Origin: Phellopilus nigrolimitatus
Taxonomy: Eukaryota > Basidiomycota > Agaricomycetes > Hymenochaetales > Hymenochaetaceae
Reading direction: 5' to 3'
Assembly (NCBI GenBank): GCA_021029095.1
Contig: JAJOHG010000013.1
Location: forward strand, 124,001 to 188,000
Length of the DNA stretch: 64,000 nt
Under the pieces are notes generated by a model. The model worked only from the letters and a program-made list of their open reading frames with translations, ran no database searches and was not told where the DNA came from. How positions within the stretch are numbered: the first letter of the stretch is position 1; each line of letters starts with the position of its first letter. The position numbers and the translations under genes were made by a program. Positions 22,352-43,215 of this stretch are shown here, piece by piece.

Positions 22352-22475
22352 TTGAACCCACCAATTTAACTTGAGTCGTTCGTCCCCAGAAAAGTGTGCA
22401 CGCCGTAAATGAGTGTTAGTTTTTTTAAGGATTGCAAAAGCAAGTAAGGATCCGCTATCAAATGGTCGTCAACAA

Positions 22476-23766
22476 TTACAAAACCTCGTCCGACATGTCT
22501 AGTAATTCCTGATGGTCTCCATGGCCATGGTAATGCCCAGTTTGGAACTCGCCCGACGACTCGGAGCTGAAGCTGCTGTGTCCACGCATGCGGGGGCGGC
22601 GCGGCCTCAACGATCTGATCGCGGCTAGCGGCACCTTCGGAAGTGCAAGAGGGAGAGCGGCCGAGGCCGAAGCAGCGTCCGCCTGCATGCCCGCCTGCAA
22701 AAGCATGCGCAGCTCAGCATTTTCCTTCTCTAGTCGCGCGAGCTCAATTTCTCGTTCCAGAGCCCAGTCACGCGGAGCAGGGTCCATGAGCTCAGGCGCA
22801 CAGCGTGTCTCGTATATAGCCGAAGCGGGTCTGCCTGTATCTCCGTCGTTGTCGTTGTCATTGTCGTTGTCGTTGTCGTTGTCATCGACAGCGGAAAGAG
22901 GTGGGGTGGGAGGCGGAGAGAGCGGCATAGGCTCCTCACCCCCCATAAGCCGTAACACCATGCGGAGGAGACGAGAGCATTGCGCGACGAGGAGAGAGAC
23001 GGAGGTGTCTGCTGCCAGCTGTTCGCGGAGGGATTCTGTCTCCGACTGAATGATGAGCGATTCGTACAGCTTGATTGTTTCCAGTTCTTGTAGCTGAACG
23101 TCATGCTGGAGGGAAGCGCGTCAGTCACTTCAATCTGAGTGATCAATAAACTTACCGCGCGCTTGCGGAAAGTGGTCATGGCGGAGTCCAGCGTCTGTTC
23201 GTACTCCTTTAGGAGTGAGTTCAGTTGTTTGTTGTCGTACTGAAGACCCTGGTTCTCCGTGGCCATTGTCGTGTTCATGCGCTCCAGTTCGGAATCGTAC
23301 TCTTCTGTCATAAGCTCAGCGATGCGGTGGGCGCAAAGGAACACACTAACAAACCCTTCGAGATGTGAAGATTGAAGCTAAGCAAATAGTAAATTTTAGC
23401 ACACTGCTATGCGTAGGCATTGGAAGATCATTACCGTCGTAAAACAAACCCAGTTTCGTTATGGAGAGCTTGAGCCTACTAAAGAGTGAAGGAAAGCACG
23501 GGCACACCAATGCGGGAATTAAGAGCGTATACCTTGAGCTTGATGGACTCATTGTGGAGAGTGTTGACTATCAGCTTTGTGGAAGAGAGCTGGTCAGAAA
23601 GGTCGACGACCAGCGTCCAGAGTTTCATGAGGTCATGTTCGATATTGGGATCCATGATGGCCATAGTGTCTCTGCTGATGGCGGTAGTAGCCTGTGCGGG
23701 GGTGATATGGAGGGGGCGATGTTCCGGAGAAGTGTTGGGTGAGTTCACAGGAGCTCGAAGTCGCAT
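22476..23766 (-). CDS. FGFR1OP2/SIKE-type coiled-coil protein (probable STRIPAK subunit)
   Basis: The model is complement(22476..23105, 23156..23304, 23355..23377, 23435..23475, 23533..23766), 358 residues. The coiled-coil core has MATENQGLQYDNKQLNSLL followed by KEYEQTLDSAMTTFRKRA. Near residue 275 it has EREIELARLEKENAELRMLL. The spacing and wording of these helices match the FGFR1OP2/SIKE family, whose fungal member (SCI1 in Sordaria) belongs to the STRIPAK kinase-phosphatase complex. That identity is inferred from remembered family sequences. A (Asp-Asn)n run near residue 235 comes from a GTTGTC microsatellite at 22845-22885. The first Met at 23766 is upstream of a second, equally plausible start (MAIMDPNIEHDL). 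It shares a 177 bp divergent promoter with PRP8. Confidence 0.75.
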
Positions 23767-23943
23767 AGAGTGGTTCTTGAAGCCGAAGTCGGGCGCGTCA
23801 AGCGTCGGTAGCGGTGTGACGGCACGTGGCTTTCGCGGTGTAACTTTGAGGCCTCTTCTCCGGCAATTACCGAGATGACTGAGCCGACACTAACAAGTCC
23901 AACTTTCCTCTGCTTGTTGCTGCCATCATCGACGACGACGACG

Positions 23944-32413
<8,470 letters not shown>

Positions 32414-32632
32414 AGGAGCTTGTCATTGAATGTTTTGTGTTTATTTTACTTGCTTTTTGTCACACCATGTATCCGTACTCAATAATGTTATGTTTCTACG
32501 TGTTATTATACAACATGAGACTGCCCGTGTAAATAAACCTGCTATCTTAATACAATACAGAAGCAAAAACTAACATAAAAAAAGTTCCACGAAAATAAGA
32601 TAAGAAATTAGATTATTACGAAATTTTCGGAA

Positions 32633-35600
32633 TCAGCAGACATTGTCCACCGCGGCCGGCGTTATGGAATTCGAAAGGGACTGGGAGCTATGGTTTCTAT
32701 CCTTCTCCGAAATAGTTCCATTCCTACTCCGTCGTGGAGGCGGAGGCAGGACAGTCATTTCAGGTGTCGGGGGTGAACCGCTGACGTGCTCGGGAGGGGG
32801 CGATTCAGCGGATCTTGGAGGTATCTGCACAGGAAAAGTTGCTGAGAATGGTGAAGACATGTTCAAGAAATTCAAGTCGTCAGATGAATGTGCGGTTGCT
32901 TCAATAGGTGTTGACATATTAAGGAAGTTGAAATCCTTGGGTATCGATGTAATGGGTTCTCCTATAGAAACGGAATGGTGTGGATCTTTGAGGGACGCGA
33001 CAGAGGCAACAGTAACCAAAGGCGGCGACCCTGGGAAAGACGTGGGTGGCCCGGATGTTACGCGTGACGTACCCATCGATGGTGTAGAAGGGGCACTCTT
33101 CATGCGCAATCGCTCTCTAAATGAATAACGATTGATGATAGGTAGTTCTTGAGGAGTAGGAGGAAGAGGTCCTGTGGGTGGCGGAACAGGAGCAGGGATG
33201 CTGCCTGCGAAAGACGCGCTATTTGACACCGAGCTTCCATTGCTGTGGCTTCTACGACGAATAGACTCATCAAAGCGAGGTGAATGACTTTTTGTTGGTG
33301 GAGGTGTCAGTGAGAACCTCAAAGACTTGTGAGAAAATGATTCACGAAATGTGCGTCTGGTCGGGGACCCATTCTGTTTTGGAACAGAAGGTGTCGGGGG
33401 AAGAGCGAAGGTGGGAGCGGGGCGTGGAGGGGGAGGCATGGATGCTCGTTTCGACGGCAAAACAGGAGAAACTTGCTGCACGGCAACCACATTGTTGACA
33501 AGGGATTGAGATGTACTCGCCGAGCCTAGACTGAGCGCGGATGATGTCGACAAACGCCTACCTCTAGACATAGGAACATGTTGCATGACATCAGAAGCAT
33601 TCGTACTGCGAATAGACGAAGAACGGCTGGGAGGTCTGTCTCCGGCAGAAGTGTGTGAATTGCGGTCCGCTGAGATGGATCCTGTCGACCGTGACAGCTG
33701 AGAATGTATAGCAGGGACAGAAGGAGGGGGCCCTGCTGGAGGTGACAGCATTTTAGGGACTTTGCCCACCCTAATCCGACGCTGGATGACAGAGTTAGAT
33801 CGTCCCAAAAGCTGATCACGATCGGCTGGCGAAGACACAAATGAAGAAACAGACGAAGATAACGATGCACGTCTCGACCCCAGTTCTGGGGTGCCGAATA
33901 CACCGGGCGCCGTGCCGAGTGAGTCGACAGGCGACTGGGAACGCGTCTTCTCCTCCAGACTCAGTCTCCCGCCGACCAATGATACGGTATCTTGGAAAGA
34001 CTTTCTTGAAGAGAAATTCGACTCCGGTGGTTGCTCCTGCTTGACGTTAGATAGACCGGCAGAAGTCCAAGGTCGTCTGCGTGGCGGCGGAAGAAGGGAA
34101 GGTCCAGCATTCAGCGAAGTCCGAGAGTCGCCCCTACTATGTTGGCGCTGTTGGATAGAATACCATTCCGGAAGCTCGCGATCACGCTCCCTCGTGCTGG
34201 GCTTGTCGAGATTCATATCGACTACAGATAGAATAGGCGACGCTGGTAAAATCGGACCAGGCAGTGTATGCGCCACAGTATTCAGTGACGTAGGAACAGA
34301 CATTGAGTCCGTGCCCACACTATTTCCACCAGAGGAGCGAATCATATTCAGCAGCGTAGTCCCGCGGGATGCAAATGATGAAGGCTCATCCGGCGATTTC
34401 GGGGGGTCGTCACCTCGAATCGTCCCATGCGATAAAGACCGAGCGCGGCCCGGCACAGAAAACAGCCCTTTCAGGGTCACCATCCGTCCAGGTGAAGAGG
34501 GTCGTCCATCGCCTGACCAAGAACGAATTGTTGGAGTCGGGCTCGAGGCACCGCGAGCGCGGCCCTCCTCTTGTAATGAATTTGATAAGGTCGAGCCCGT
34601 GTGTGCATGCGTGCGAACAGTAGAAGCAACGTCCTGCGCCCGCATAGAGAGCATGACATCCAGGTCTCCCCTTGGACCGGATGCTGTCGACTGGGTTGGC
34701 ATGCCAAATCCCGCTCTCTCTGCCCTGAACAAAGTAAGTCAGTACAATCGTCCGATAAGATAGTGTGCATCGAACGTAGAAGTGATAATGCTAATCGTCG
34801 CATGCAATAAAGAAAACTAACATACCTCTGGTCGAGTACGGTACTTTTCAACGTCGCTATCCAGCTTTGAGCCTCGCTGGTATCGAAGATGGAAAGAAAC
34901 CATAATGTCTGGCCGTTCTCTTCTACATTCAGTTCCCTCTTCTTGCCTCCAACATCTATACCGCCCACTTTCACAACAGAGCGCTTTCCAGCGATTTCCT
35001 CTTCAGCCACGAAAACTACCGAGTCCTCATTTATCTCCAGTCGTTCGAGTTCCCGTTCATCAGTTGCAGAAGACTTAAACAAGTGCAAATGGATCACGGG
35101 TGATACACGTTCAGACGGAGTGAACGGGCGGAGACCGTTGAACGATGTGGCAGACCTCGGAGTAGGTGGAGCCGTCATCACGAGAAAGCGGCTCCTCCAT
35201 TGCCGCGAAAGTCCGAGAATAAGAAGAGAAGAGGATGGGAAGTGTTTTAGCAAAGTCGAAGCTTTCTTTGTAAAAGGATCCAATGCTGAGATGAAACATG
35301 GAAACGATGGAAGATAAGGTTGCACAGCAGAGCTTGATAAGGGTGTTGGAGCTCGTCCATTAGTATTCACAGTCTGGCTGCTGAGAAAGGGATGATGCCA
35401 ATTGGTAGAAGAGGGTGTCGTTGGTGTCACCAATCCGGAGAGAGACGAACTACGATGATGTCTGCTTTCTCTGATTTGGAGCTGCTGAAGCTGTAGCCCG
35501 TTGGGTTTCATAGTGCCATTAATGCTCGTCCGTGACCTGTCGGAGTTCTTCCCTCTCTTTACTTGATCATCCTCCAAGACTTCTCCGATGCCCTCTCCGG

Positions 35601-36760
35601 ATACATCTTCCTCGACAGATTCGTCTTCGAAACGCATACTGTCGTTTCCTGCAAGCCTGGACGACGCGTCCTCCCTGAACAATGGACTTATCCCAATAGA
35701 CTCAGCGGCAGCCTCGCGGAGTCGCTCACGCTCCCTTCGCTCATTCTCTTCTTCCTCGTCCCGTACAGAAGCCGAACCTGTGTTTGCCGCGCTGATCTCG
35801 ATGACGTCCGAGATTATGAGCGATGAGGATGGTGGTTGCAAAGCCCAGTGACCCTTCGACTTCCCCTTTCCTTTCCATGGTAAACCCCTCCGCTGTTGCT
35901 GTTGCATTGGAGCTTGTTGGGGTGAAGAAGCTTGGTCGACTGAGTTTCGCTTGGCCATCCTACGGCTTATTGATGCACCGACGCGTGAAAAGCCTAACGC
36001 GTCTGAAGCAACGACCAAGAGGCTCCCGCGATGCCTTCTGTGAGAGCCGAGGTCAGTATTAATGGATGGCGGTACTGACAACGTAGGGTCGGGGGTCACA
36101 TGAGAATCATGCGTTGTAGAGTCGGCATAATGGCTAGCAAACGGGTCCGCATCTGAAGAAATCAAACTCTAGTGAGTATTTGAGTCACGAAAATCATGGT
36201 GCCAGTACACAGAATCAAAAGTTCGAGGTTTACTACGAAAAAAAAAAAAAAAAACGGTTCGAGAGATAGCTCGTTACCACTTTAACTGCGATAAAATATG
36301 GCTAAAAGCGTTGCACTGTTCTCCCATCAAGCAATGCTCCATAATTTCGATCAACAATGGACACTCAAATGCTCGACATCCAAGTATAGGCACGCGAACT
36401 CAAGAAAATCAACACAACCCGAATCAAATTTCCAGCCTTTATATGACGAAAAGTAATACAGAAGATCAGGGAAACGAACTCACCTATACCAAACGAGCTC
36501 TCGCCCATGCCGCCTTCGAACTCATGCTTCCTCGAGTCCTGAGAGTTCGAAGCAGATGACAGCGTTCTTTTGCGTCCACCAAGGCTCACAAACGCATCGG
36601 AAAACCGACCGGTAGATTTGTTATTGGAACTCGTGGTCGCCAAGCCTGACGGTTGTGAGGATGGCGAAAGCGACCTGTTGGTAGGCGACTTGGGACGCAG
36701 GGACGGCGACGGCGATGACGCACGGCGTCCAGCTCCGAAAGCGTTGGCCGACGGCGCCAT
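32633..36760 (-). CDS. PH-domain protein with long disordered regions
   Basis: The model is complement(32633..34724, 34826..36152, 36484..36760), about 1231 residues, converging on PRP8. Start MAPSANAFGAGRR is the first good Met. An upstream frame with MPSEPSVDDEGEQTTP (36858-36910) could be a 5' exon, but no junction kept the frame. The N-terminus is Ser/Pro-rich. A pleckstrin-homology-like domain lies at about residues 350-530: PSFPCFISALDPFTKKAST, SRQWRSRFLVMTAPPT, a long loop, then NGQTLWFLSIFDTSEAQSW and IATLKSTVL, with the conserved Trp in the last helix. The final ~700 residues are Ser/Pro-rich with ELPEWYSIQQ and many PPPP runs. A membrane-binding adaptor role is inferred. The 331 bp first intron has a long T tract. 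Confidence 0.8.
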
Positions 36761-38410
36761 AATGGCGGGTAGCGAGAGTACACGTCCCTGCGAGATTTGA
36801 TGCTGCTGCCGGAGCTCTCTGTGAGAGGAATTGGCGAGATGGAGTAGCCAAATTGCATACCATAGGTGTTGTCTGCTCGCCCTCGTCGTCAACGGAGGGC
36901 TCGGAGGGCATGGTCGGCGGCGACGGTAACGACAACCGACGACGGGAAGAGCGCGACAGCGACGGTGACAGCCTCCGAAGCGCGGGGGATTAGACGAGCG
37001 TATGTGACACGCAGACCCAAATTAAGAAACGTTTTCAAGCAGATCCGGAAACAAAATACTCGAGTTCTTCGAGCGTTCTTCCAATGTCCACGGCGCACTG
37101 CATCTTGTGTGGCAGCTTATCTCGTTCTAAATACTGTTTATTCCCAGGTGCACTTGACAGGCAGGAACATCGGCCGATCACAGTATTCTCTGTACCTAGA
37201 CACACTTTCCCTCGAATGCGATGGTTTGCAGCCCTAAGTCGACTCTTGACAGACAACGTGCAGTAGGCTTTTGGCAGCAGACATATGCGGATGTAATCTT
37301 ATAAGGTTATCGGTACTCTTCTTGACTTCCGGTGCAATTTACTGGAGATCCAGAGAAACGTGGTTTATACTGTGTCCAAAAGAAACTGAAAACCCCTGGT
37401 ATTCTATTGCAATGGGCAACCGATTCGGCAATCTCCACAGTGGGTGGCGTCGCGATGGCAGTTCTTCATGTCCATAGTGTTCTTTTTTTTCTTTTCTTTT
37501 TTAGTTATGAAAAAAAGAGCATCCATGAATTATGGTAAGCCAGAAAAAATGACACATATTATCGACCGTGACGCGCGAATGTTAGATCTCATCTTGCGTG
37601 ATAGATATCTAGTAGCTGACCTACCTGTTCTATAGGCTTCTTGAACTCAAAAGCCTCCGGCACAATCGTGCATACGACGCCCGGGTCCCTTAACAGCAGG
37701 CGGTCACAGCCAAGTCGCGTTCGACCATTTTTCACTTTTGCAGTCTCCACCCAACGGCTGCGCGACGACCGCAGATCTGACGTAGTATAAAAGCCGTCGA
37801 ACCGTTTCGGCCGCTTTCTAGATCGACGCAGTGCCCAGCAACCAGCCACAAGTCAGAGATTTTTACGCCACTTATGTTCCCTTGTTTGAATTGATAGCTC
37901 TCTCCTTGATCAAACTCTCGAAAGCTCGCGGCACAGAACGGAAGCTCTTAACAGGTACGTGGAACGGTTATCATACAAACTCTTCCTTTCCTAATGCTTA
38001 CTAGACCCGCATTCTCCACGACGTATAGACTTCATCGGAGATCTTTTTCACAGCTCACGCTGGCATCTTTTGTAGTCAGCAGAACTCGCATTCTGCCAAT
38101 CGCGGTCGAGGCTCTAGATTTCCTTACGCGTAGACAAGTAGCATCCGCGGAACGCCCCTTCCTAAACAACGCCCTGTAAAGCAAGCACGCCAGATCGATA
38201 CAGCTTGCCTTTGTACTCGTTGAGCAGGAAAATATTGTGGTTCTCCTGTCACATTTTCCAAGAGATTGAATTACAGACAAATTTAGCCGCCTGCGTGGTC
38301 GCAGAAAATCTTCTCCTTCTATATCTGCTGGGTCACTCCAATTGAAGCCCTGCCAGATCGTCTTCTTCACCCAACACCCCTCCCCCCAGTCTTCGCTTAC
38401 GCTCAAATCA
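36761..38410. other. Divergent intergenic region
   Basis: About 1.6 kb lies between the PH-domain gene and the Zn2Cys6 gene. The stretch 36858-36990 may be 5' untranslated or an unplaced first exon of the PH gene. The remaining frames are short, overlap each other and lack recognisable content. Confidence 0.5.
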
Positions 38411-39472
38411 ATGGATAACCAGGATCGCGCCCATGCTAATTACCCTCATTACGCCGAAGACAGACGTCGCAATGTTCTGCCTAGCATATCGTGTAAGTCT
38501 TCATTGTTTTGGATCAGTAAATTTATTATTCGCTGACTATAGAGGTTTTAAGCGCGCCATCATTACGAGCCAGACATAATAAATGACCAAAGGCGCACCA
38601 GGCAGTCTGCCCTTGACTCCCCTGACTACGCACATTCGGACGCCATCGTGCATACGGCTTACGATCCGGTGCACGATGCCTATGATCTTCCCCGAATCTC
38701 ATCAGCCAATGTAGGTCAAACGTCAGGGGCCTATGTCACACAGACATATCCTAGGGCTGAACGCATCGCTGCGTATAACTACAGCGTCTCTGGTCGCTTC
38801 GACAATCTGGAAGCGACGACTCCAGCCCTCCCCCCGATGAGAGACTATCAGCACGAACACCGATTTCACGGACCCGGACATGAGCTTGAGGCGCCATCGT
38901 ACCGGTCTTCGACGCATGTACACTCTCCTGGGCAGAGTCTACACCCGTTCCGCGTCCAAGCGATGCCCCACACCGTCCCGACGTCGCCTTCCCCAACACA
39001 GACGACTGCGCACGGCGTCCGTGCCGATGACACATCTGCACCGTATACGACTCTTCCCCCGCTCTCCATCCCCGCCGCAGGTCCCTCGTCGGCCGAGGGA
39101 AAGAGCGCCCAGAAGCGTATCGTCATGGCTTGCCACCAGTGGTAAGTAACCTCTCCTTACACAGACAACATTCGCAGAAACGGGAAAAAGGGAAGCTAAT
39201 TTCCGCTCTGCAGCCGCGGCCGCAAGATCCGCTGCGACGCGTCGCGCCCTGCGTGCGCGAACTGCGTGCGGCGACATGAGGAATGCAATTACGACGCGAA
39301 ACCGAAGCGGCGTGGGCCCGACAAAGTCCCTGGTTCGCGTATGCGCTCATGCAAGTCGCGCAAGCAGGCCATGGACGACGAGTCCCCGTCTTCCCCGTCT
39401 GGTACATTCCATACCGAGTCCTCGACAGCTTTCTTTTCAAGCTCGCCGCATCTGCCGTCGCCAGGCGCTTGA
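38411..39472 (+). CDS. Zn(II)2Cys6 transcription factor, C-terminal cluster
   Basis: The model is join(38411..38492, 38553..39141, 39214..39472), 309 residues. The binuclear zinc cluster reads ACHQCRGRKIRC, then DASRPACANC and VRRHEEC. This gives the spacing C-x2-C-x6-C-x6-C-x2-C-x6-C with cysteines at about 221, 224, 231, 238, 241 and 248. A basic stretch KPKRRGPDKVPGSRMRSCK follows and fits the DNA-binding linker. The cluster is unusually close to the C-terminus. The first 215 residues are Pro/Ser/His-rich with no recognised domain, and there is no fungal-TF middle-homology region. An exon junction falls inside the second cysteine codon, so both exons are needed for a functional finger. The target genes are unknown. 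Confidence 0.9.
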
Positions 39473-41064
39473 ATAAACTTCCATATCTACCATGGTCTAC
39501 ATATGCCGAGTCCGATGAAGTATGCCTTTCTTTCCGTTCGCCCGTGGATCTTTCTCTCGATATTTCTCCTACTCCAGTCTGTAAAATAGCCCACTGATGT
39601 ATCCCTGTCCTGACACCGTTCCCCCTTCTCGGATTGAAATCTGTACAAACTATAAGAAGGTACCAAGGATGGCTTAGATACCGCCACTCTCTTCATGCCT
39701 TTCTCCGATCTCTTCTACTACCTCAGACAGACAACATGGACTGCTCTTCTTTGTTCGTCATTAAACAATATAAATTTATCTATTCACGAAACACGACCTA
39801 GAAACGGGTTTGGGCAATGTAGTAGGAATGACACAAGGAGAGATACTCCCATCCGTTACCATGAACGAGCTACGACTCAAATTTCTCCTTCTGTCCTCGC
39901 ATTGCGCAAATGATTCAGGAAAGACGCCTTCCCAATCGGGTGGATTCATACTTGTTTTGTCGAAATTACTTAGTTCCCTCCACTGTAAATGCTAGCACCA
40001 TGCAAATCGAAGATGCAGTATTCCTTTCAATACACACGTCTACACAACCGATTAGTAGTCGCGTTGAAGACCGAAGCGATAAAGGAGCCGTGTGCGAACT
40101 GCAAAACGAATTCATTTACTAGGTCTCGTGGCCTTGCACTTATAAAGATCACGAATTTCTCCGACCACAGTTACCAAATAACGCCGACAAGCCCGTCCCG
40201 AAGGTCTCCAGCTACGATTACGAGGAAATAAATCCAGAGATAAATTCGAAAGGATTTATGTAAACGGCGCCAACTCATTATCGGTATCGACGACAACGAC
40301 GATGGCGAAGAGTCAGTGTGGGGAACGTCGGATATCGGATTTCAAGGCCTCAAGTTCAATTGAGTGCCTCAGTACGACAAATCCATTGCTTCGCAGAACG
40401 TGGGAGCTTTGCCATGGCAGTTCTGGGCGTGTCTTCTCTAGCAGCTGTATCGGAGGCATTTCACGAGGCTTGTTGTTGTTTGGCAGCGACTTCAACGCCA
40501 CAGCCACGACTCGGAGGCACCACCTCCTCCCCTGATAGTGACTAATCCGGGTCATTGCCGAACCATCGTCCAGCGTAGACTTCCCTCAGGACCTTGCACT
40601 GATGATTGAAACAAATCTAAAGGTTGTTCATACTTTAAACTGAACTGTATTGTATCAAAGCTTGCCTGCACGAATTTATTGCTCTCTTCAACCTCGAGGG
40701 CAGCCGGGTCGTCGATTCCGACTCTTCCCATGGTTATCTTACAAATTGATTATACGAGAGCCGGAACGTCTACAGATGCCTATTCAACACCGCTCATCCT
40801 CATCATTCCCCTTTCTATACAGCCTGAACACGCCACTTCCGAAGGCTTTCGGGGCGCGCCGCTTCTGCAACTTACAGTAGCTGCAGTACAGTTACCTCAT
40901 AACAGACGGATCATGGCGGGTATAAAATCCCCAGCTGAACTCTTGGAGATCCAGCAAACAGCTTCACATCGCATTCACATCCCTTCATCACTACCTCGCT
41001 CTCCGGCCGATACTCAAGGATTCTTGAGCCTTGACTCGACTCGTTCTCAGCAATAGCACATAAC
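39473..41064. other. Gene-poor region
   Basis: About 1.6 kb. Open frames at 39695-39913, 39910-40122, 40302-40535 and 40679-41056 are short, mutually overlapping and unrecognised. No splice-consistent model could be built. Confidence 0.5.
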
Positions 41065-41438
41065 ATGTCGTTCCTCTGCACCTCTGCTGTATTCCACCGT
41101 GCTTCCCCCACTATGTTCGCACGAGTAGGGGCTGTGATCGGCCAGCAAGCTCGCGGAGCGCACTACGAGAACACTGTCGGTCATGTAAGCCTCCCCTCCC
41201 CCTTCAAAATACGTGTCTGACACGTCCTATTCTTTCCGTACAGAACATGCCTTTCGTCTATACGAACAAGCGGGCCTTCACGGTAGGCTACTGGTCTCTT
41301 GTCAGTGTGCTCTTCGCCATTCCCTTCGTCGCCTGCAAATATCAAATGTACGTATTCACTTATTCATTCCTTGTATGTAGCAATTACTTATTCTTCAACA
41401 TCGACACCACGAATAGGATCAAAAGCGGCCATAATTGA
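41065..41438 (+). CDS. COX8: Cytochrome c oxidase subunit VIII/VIIc-type
   Basis: The model is join(41065..41184, 41244..41347, 41417..41438), 81 residues. A mitochondrial presequence (FHRASPTMFARVGAVIG, rich in Ala and Arg) precedes the mature part, which begins near HYENTVGHNMPFVYTNKRAF. A single transmembrane helix follows: VGYWSLVSVLFAIPFVA, ending CKYQMIKSGHN. The order N-x-P-F-x-x-x-N-K, then a single hydrophobic helix, then KYQ matches the nuclear-encoded COX subunit VIIc/Cox8 of complex IV in the inner membrane. A second Met at about 41111 could be an alternative start. The last exon is only 22 nt but completes the frame exactly. Confidence 0.88.
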
Positions 41439-42068
41439 ATAACCTATGTCCTTCCGTACAATTCTCTGCACCTTCTCATGGTGCCATAGCATTTTCTTTT
41501 CGCATCTATTTCATTGAAGAAAGACACAATATACAAGTGTATTACAAAGGGAATATATAATGGCATGGATAGTAGTTGGACGCCTCCATAGGCAAGGGTA
41601 AGCTATCTGTAATCGTCCAGTTCGAATTTCTTAAAATCTAATGCAGCATCAAAATTAGAATGTATTCTCGGCGATTGTACATGTACATAAAGAATCTCTT
41701 CTCCTTAGAGTTAACTGCAATATCTCCAAGGATTTTGCGCGCTTATTAACCATTCATATCTTCTACCCTGCTTAATTCCGCCTTGAGGGGTTGCTTTTGA
41801 ACCGCACTTTAAGCAATGTATAATGGATGATAACGCATGAGCATAATTATTGAAGCATCTCTGAGTTGACATACACTTTATACATTCGTCTGAAATAAAC
41901 GCATGTGTAAGAAGAACGAATTGGCCAATGATACATATCAATCAAGTATCATCTCTTTAAGGTTGGTCGTGCCCTCGTTATTCAAATCACCTCAGGCTTG
42001 TGTTCCATTCCCCTGCTTGCTCGCCAGGTCTCCGGTCCCTGGAGAGTTATGAGCATATAGGCATGGGA
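41439..42068. other. AT-rich convergent intergenic region
   Basis: The region lies between the COX gene and the 2OG-oxygenase gene, which converge here. No coding potential was recognised. A minus-strand frame at 41711-41941 has no recognisable features. Confidence 0.6.
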
Positions 42069-43215
42069 TTAAATGCAAACACTCACCGTTCTGTTTTTGA
42101 TCCTCTGGTTTCTGATCCTCCGCGCGAACCACTCGCTTGCTGTCGAGTTCGACTCGAACCTTTGTCTTTCTTCTGGAGTCATTTTCTCAGCCACTCCTTT
42201 TATCATATTGCTCGCGTCCTCCAGCATGCGAAGCGGTGTGCCATTCCCGGGGCGAGTGAAGAACACGAGCGACCAACGCGAGTGTAGCGCCTGGGCGCCA
42301 GGCGGGGGAACAACACGGTGTAGGTTTGAGCGGAGGATCCCTCCAGATAAAAGCGTGAGTGCATCCCCGACGTTACATACCGCATGCCCAGGCAATGGGC
42401 GCACGTATTGCCAATTATCGCTCTCCGGCGGGAGTACCTGCAGTCCACCAAGACGGTTGTGTAGGAACGAGAGCGAGCCAAAATCCGTGTGCGCACCGAG
42501 CGCAACTTCGATTTTCTCTTGTATCGTATCCCTCCTCGGCGGAGTCTTGATGACACGTGCCTCCGATCCGCTGGGATCGCCGAGTGTGTGACAATTGAGG
42601 AGTGCCCGGTACGGAGGCCCAGTTTCTTCTCAAAGACCGAGAGGACCGTGTTGTTGATTTCAATAGACTTGCGCACGAAAGGCCCGATTGTCAATTCCAT
42701 ACGCGCATTTACGGTCGATGGGTAAGTGCGGTGGACAACGTCGGGATATGCGAGAGCGTCGTCTTTAGCAACATTGATGAACTCGGCGGTGTCGAGGCTG
42801 CCGTACTCATCCGTCGCGTTCGAGCCCGCTGCTTTGTAGCTTTCGGAAAATTAACGGATGTTCAATACGAGTCAAAATCGAATGTCCCGCTCACCCGAAT
42901 GACCGGCCTTCGTCACCTTGCTCAAACTTCAGCTTCTCGGACATGGGGAGTTCCATTGTCTCCTCTCCCATGTTGAACATCTCATCAACTTCACGGTCCG
43001 CGCCATGATTTTTCAGGCTACACACATTTTAGCTTTTTTTTTATAGCGAATTTCTATATTAAAGGTACGCACTACCAGAAGCCTAGCTTCGTGGCAGCTT
43101 TCCAAAGTTTGTCGATTTCTTGCGTATCCCCAGACTTGATGAGAGCAAAGTCGACAATTAGCAGAGGGTGAGTCGGCACATCGTCCGGGAAGGGGGGTAG
43201 ACTTAAGCCCGGCAT
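42069..43215 (-). pseudogene. 2-oxoglutarate Fe(II) oxygenase with apparent frameshift
   Basis: The model is complement(42069..42839, 42895..43017, 43076..43215). The N-terminal DIOX_N part reads PFPDDVPTHPLLIVDFALI and LWKAATKLGF, then LKNHGADREVDEMFN. The jelly-roll core contains the Fe ligands in LGAHTDFGSL (H-x-D) and LHRVVPPPG (distal His), with the 2-oxoglutarate Arg in SRWSLVFFTRPG. It belongs to the isopenicillin N synthase-like group. Between KKLGLRTG and the next conserved segment NCHTLGDPSGSEA, at about 42600-42612, the frame shifts by one base. No GT-AG or GC-AG intron there repairs it, and the exon length is not a multiple of three. Either the gene is recently inactivated or one base is missing from the sequence. 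Confidence 0.75.

Noticed and set aside
23878..23943. Upstream Met start for PRP8 adding about 22 residues
   Set aside because: The extra residues are Thr/Leu-rich and unlike any Prp8 N-terminus, whereas the next Met opens the expected Pro-rich stretch. It could still be a minor isoform.
33891..34763. 290-codon plus-strand open frame
   Set aside because: It is antisense to the Ser/Pro-rich last exon of the PH-domain gene. The minus strand has the spliced, domain-bearing frame.
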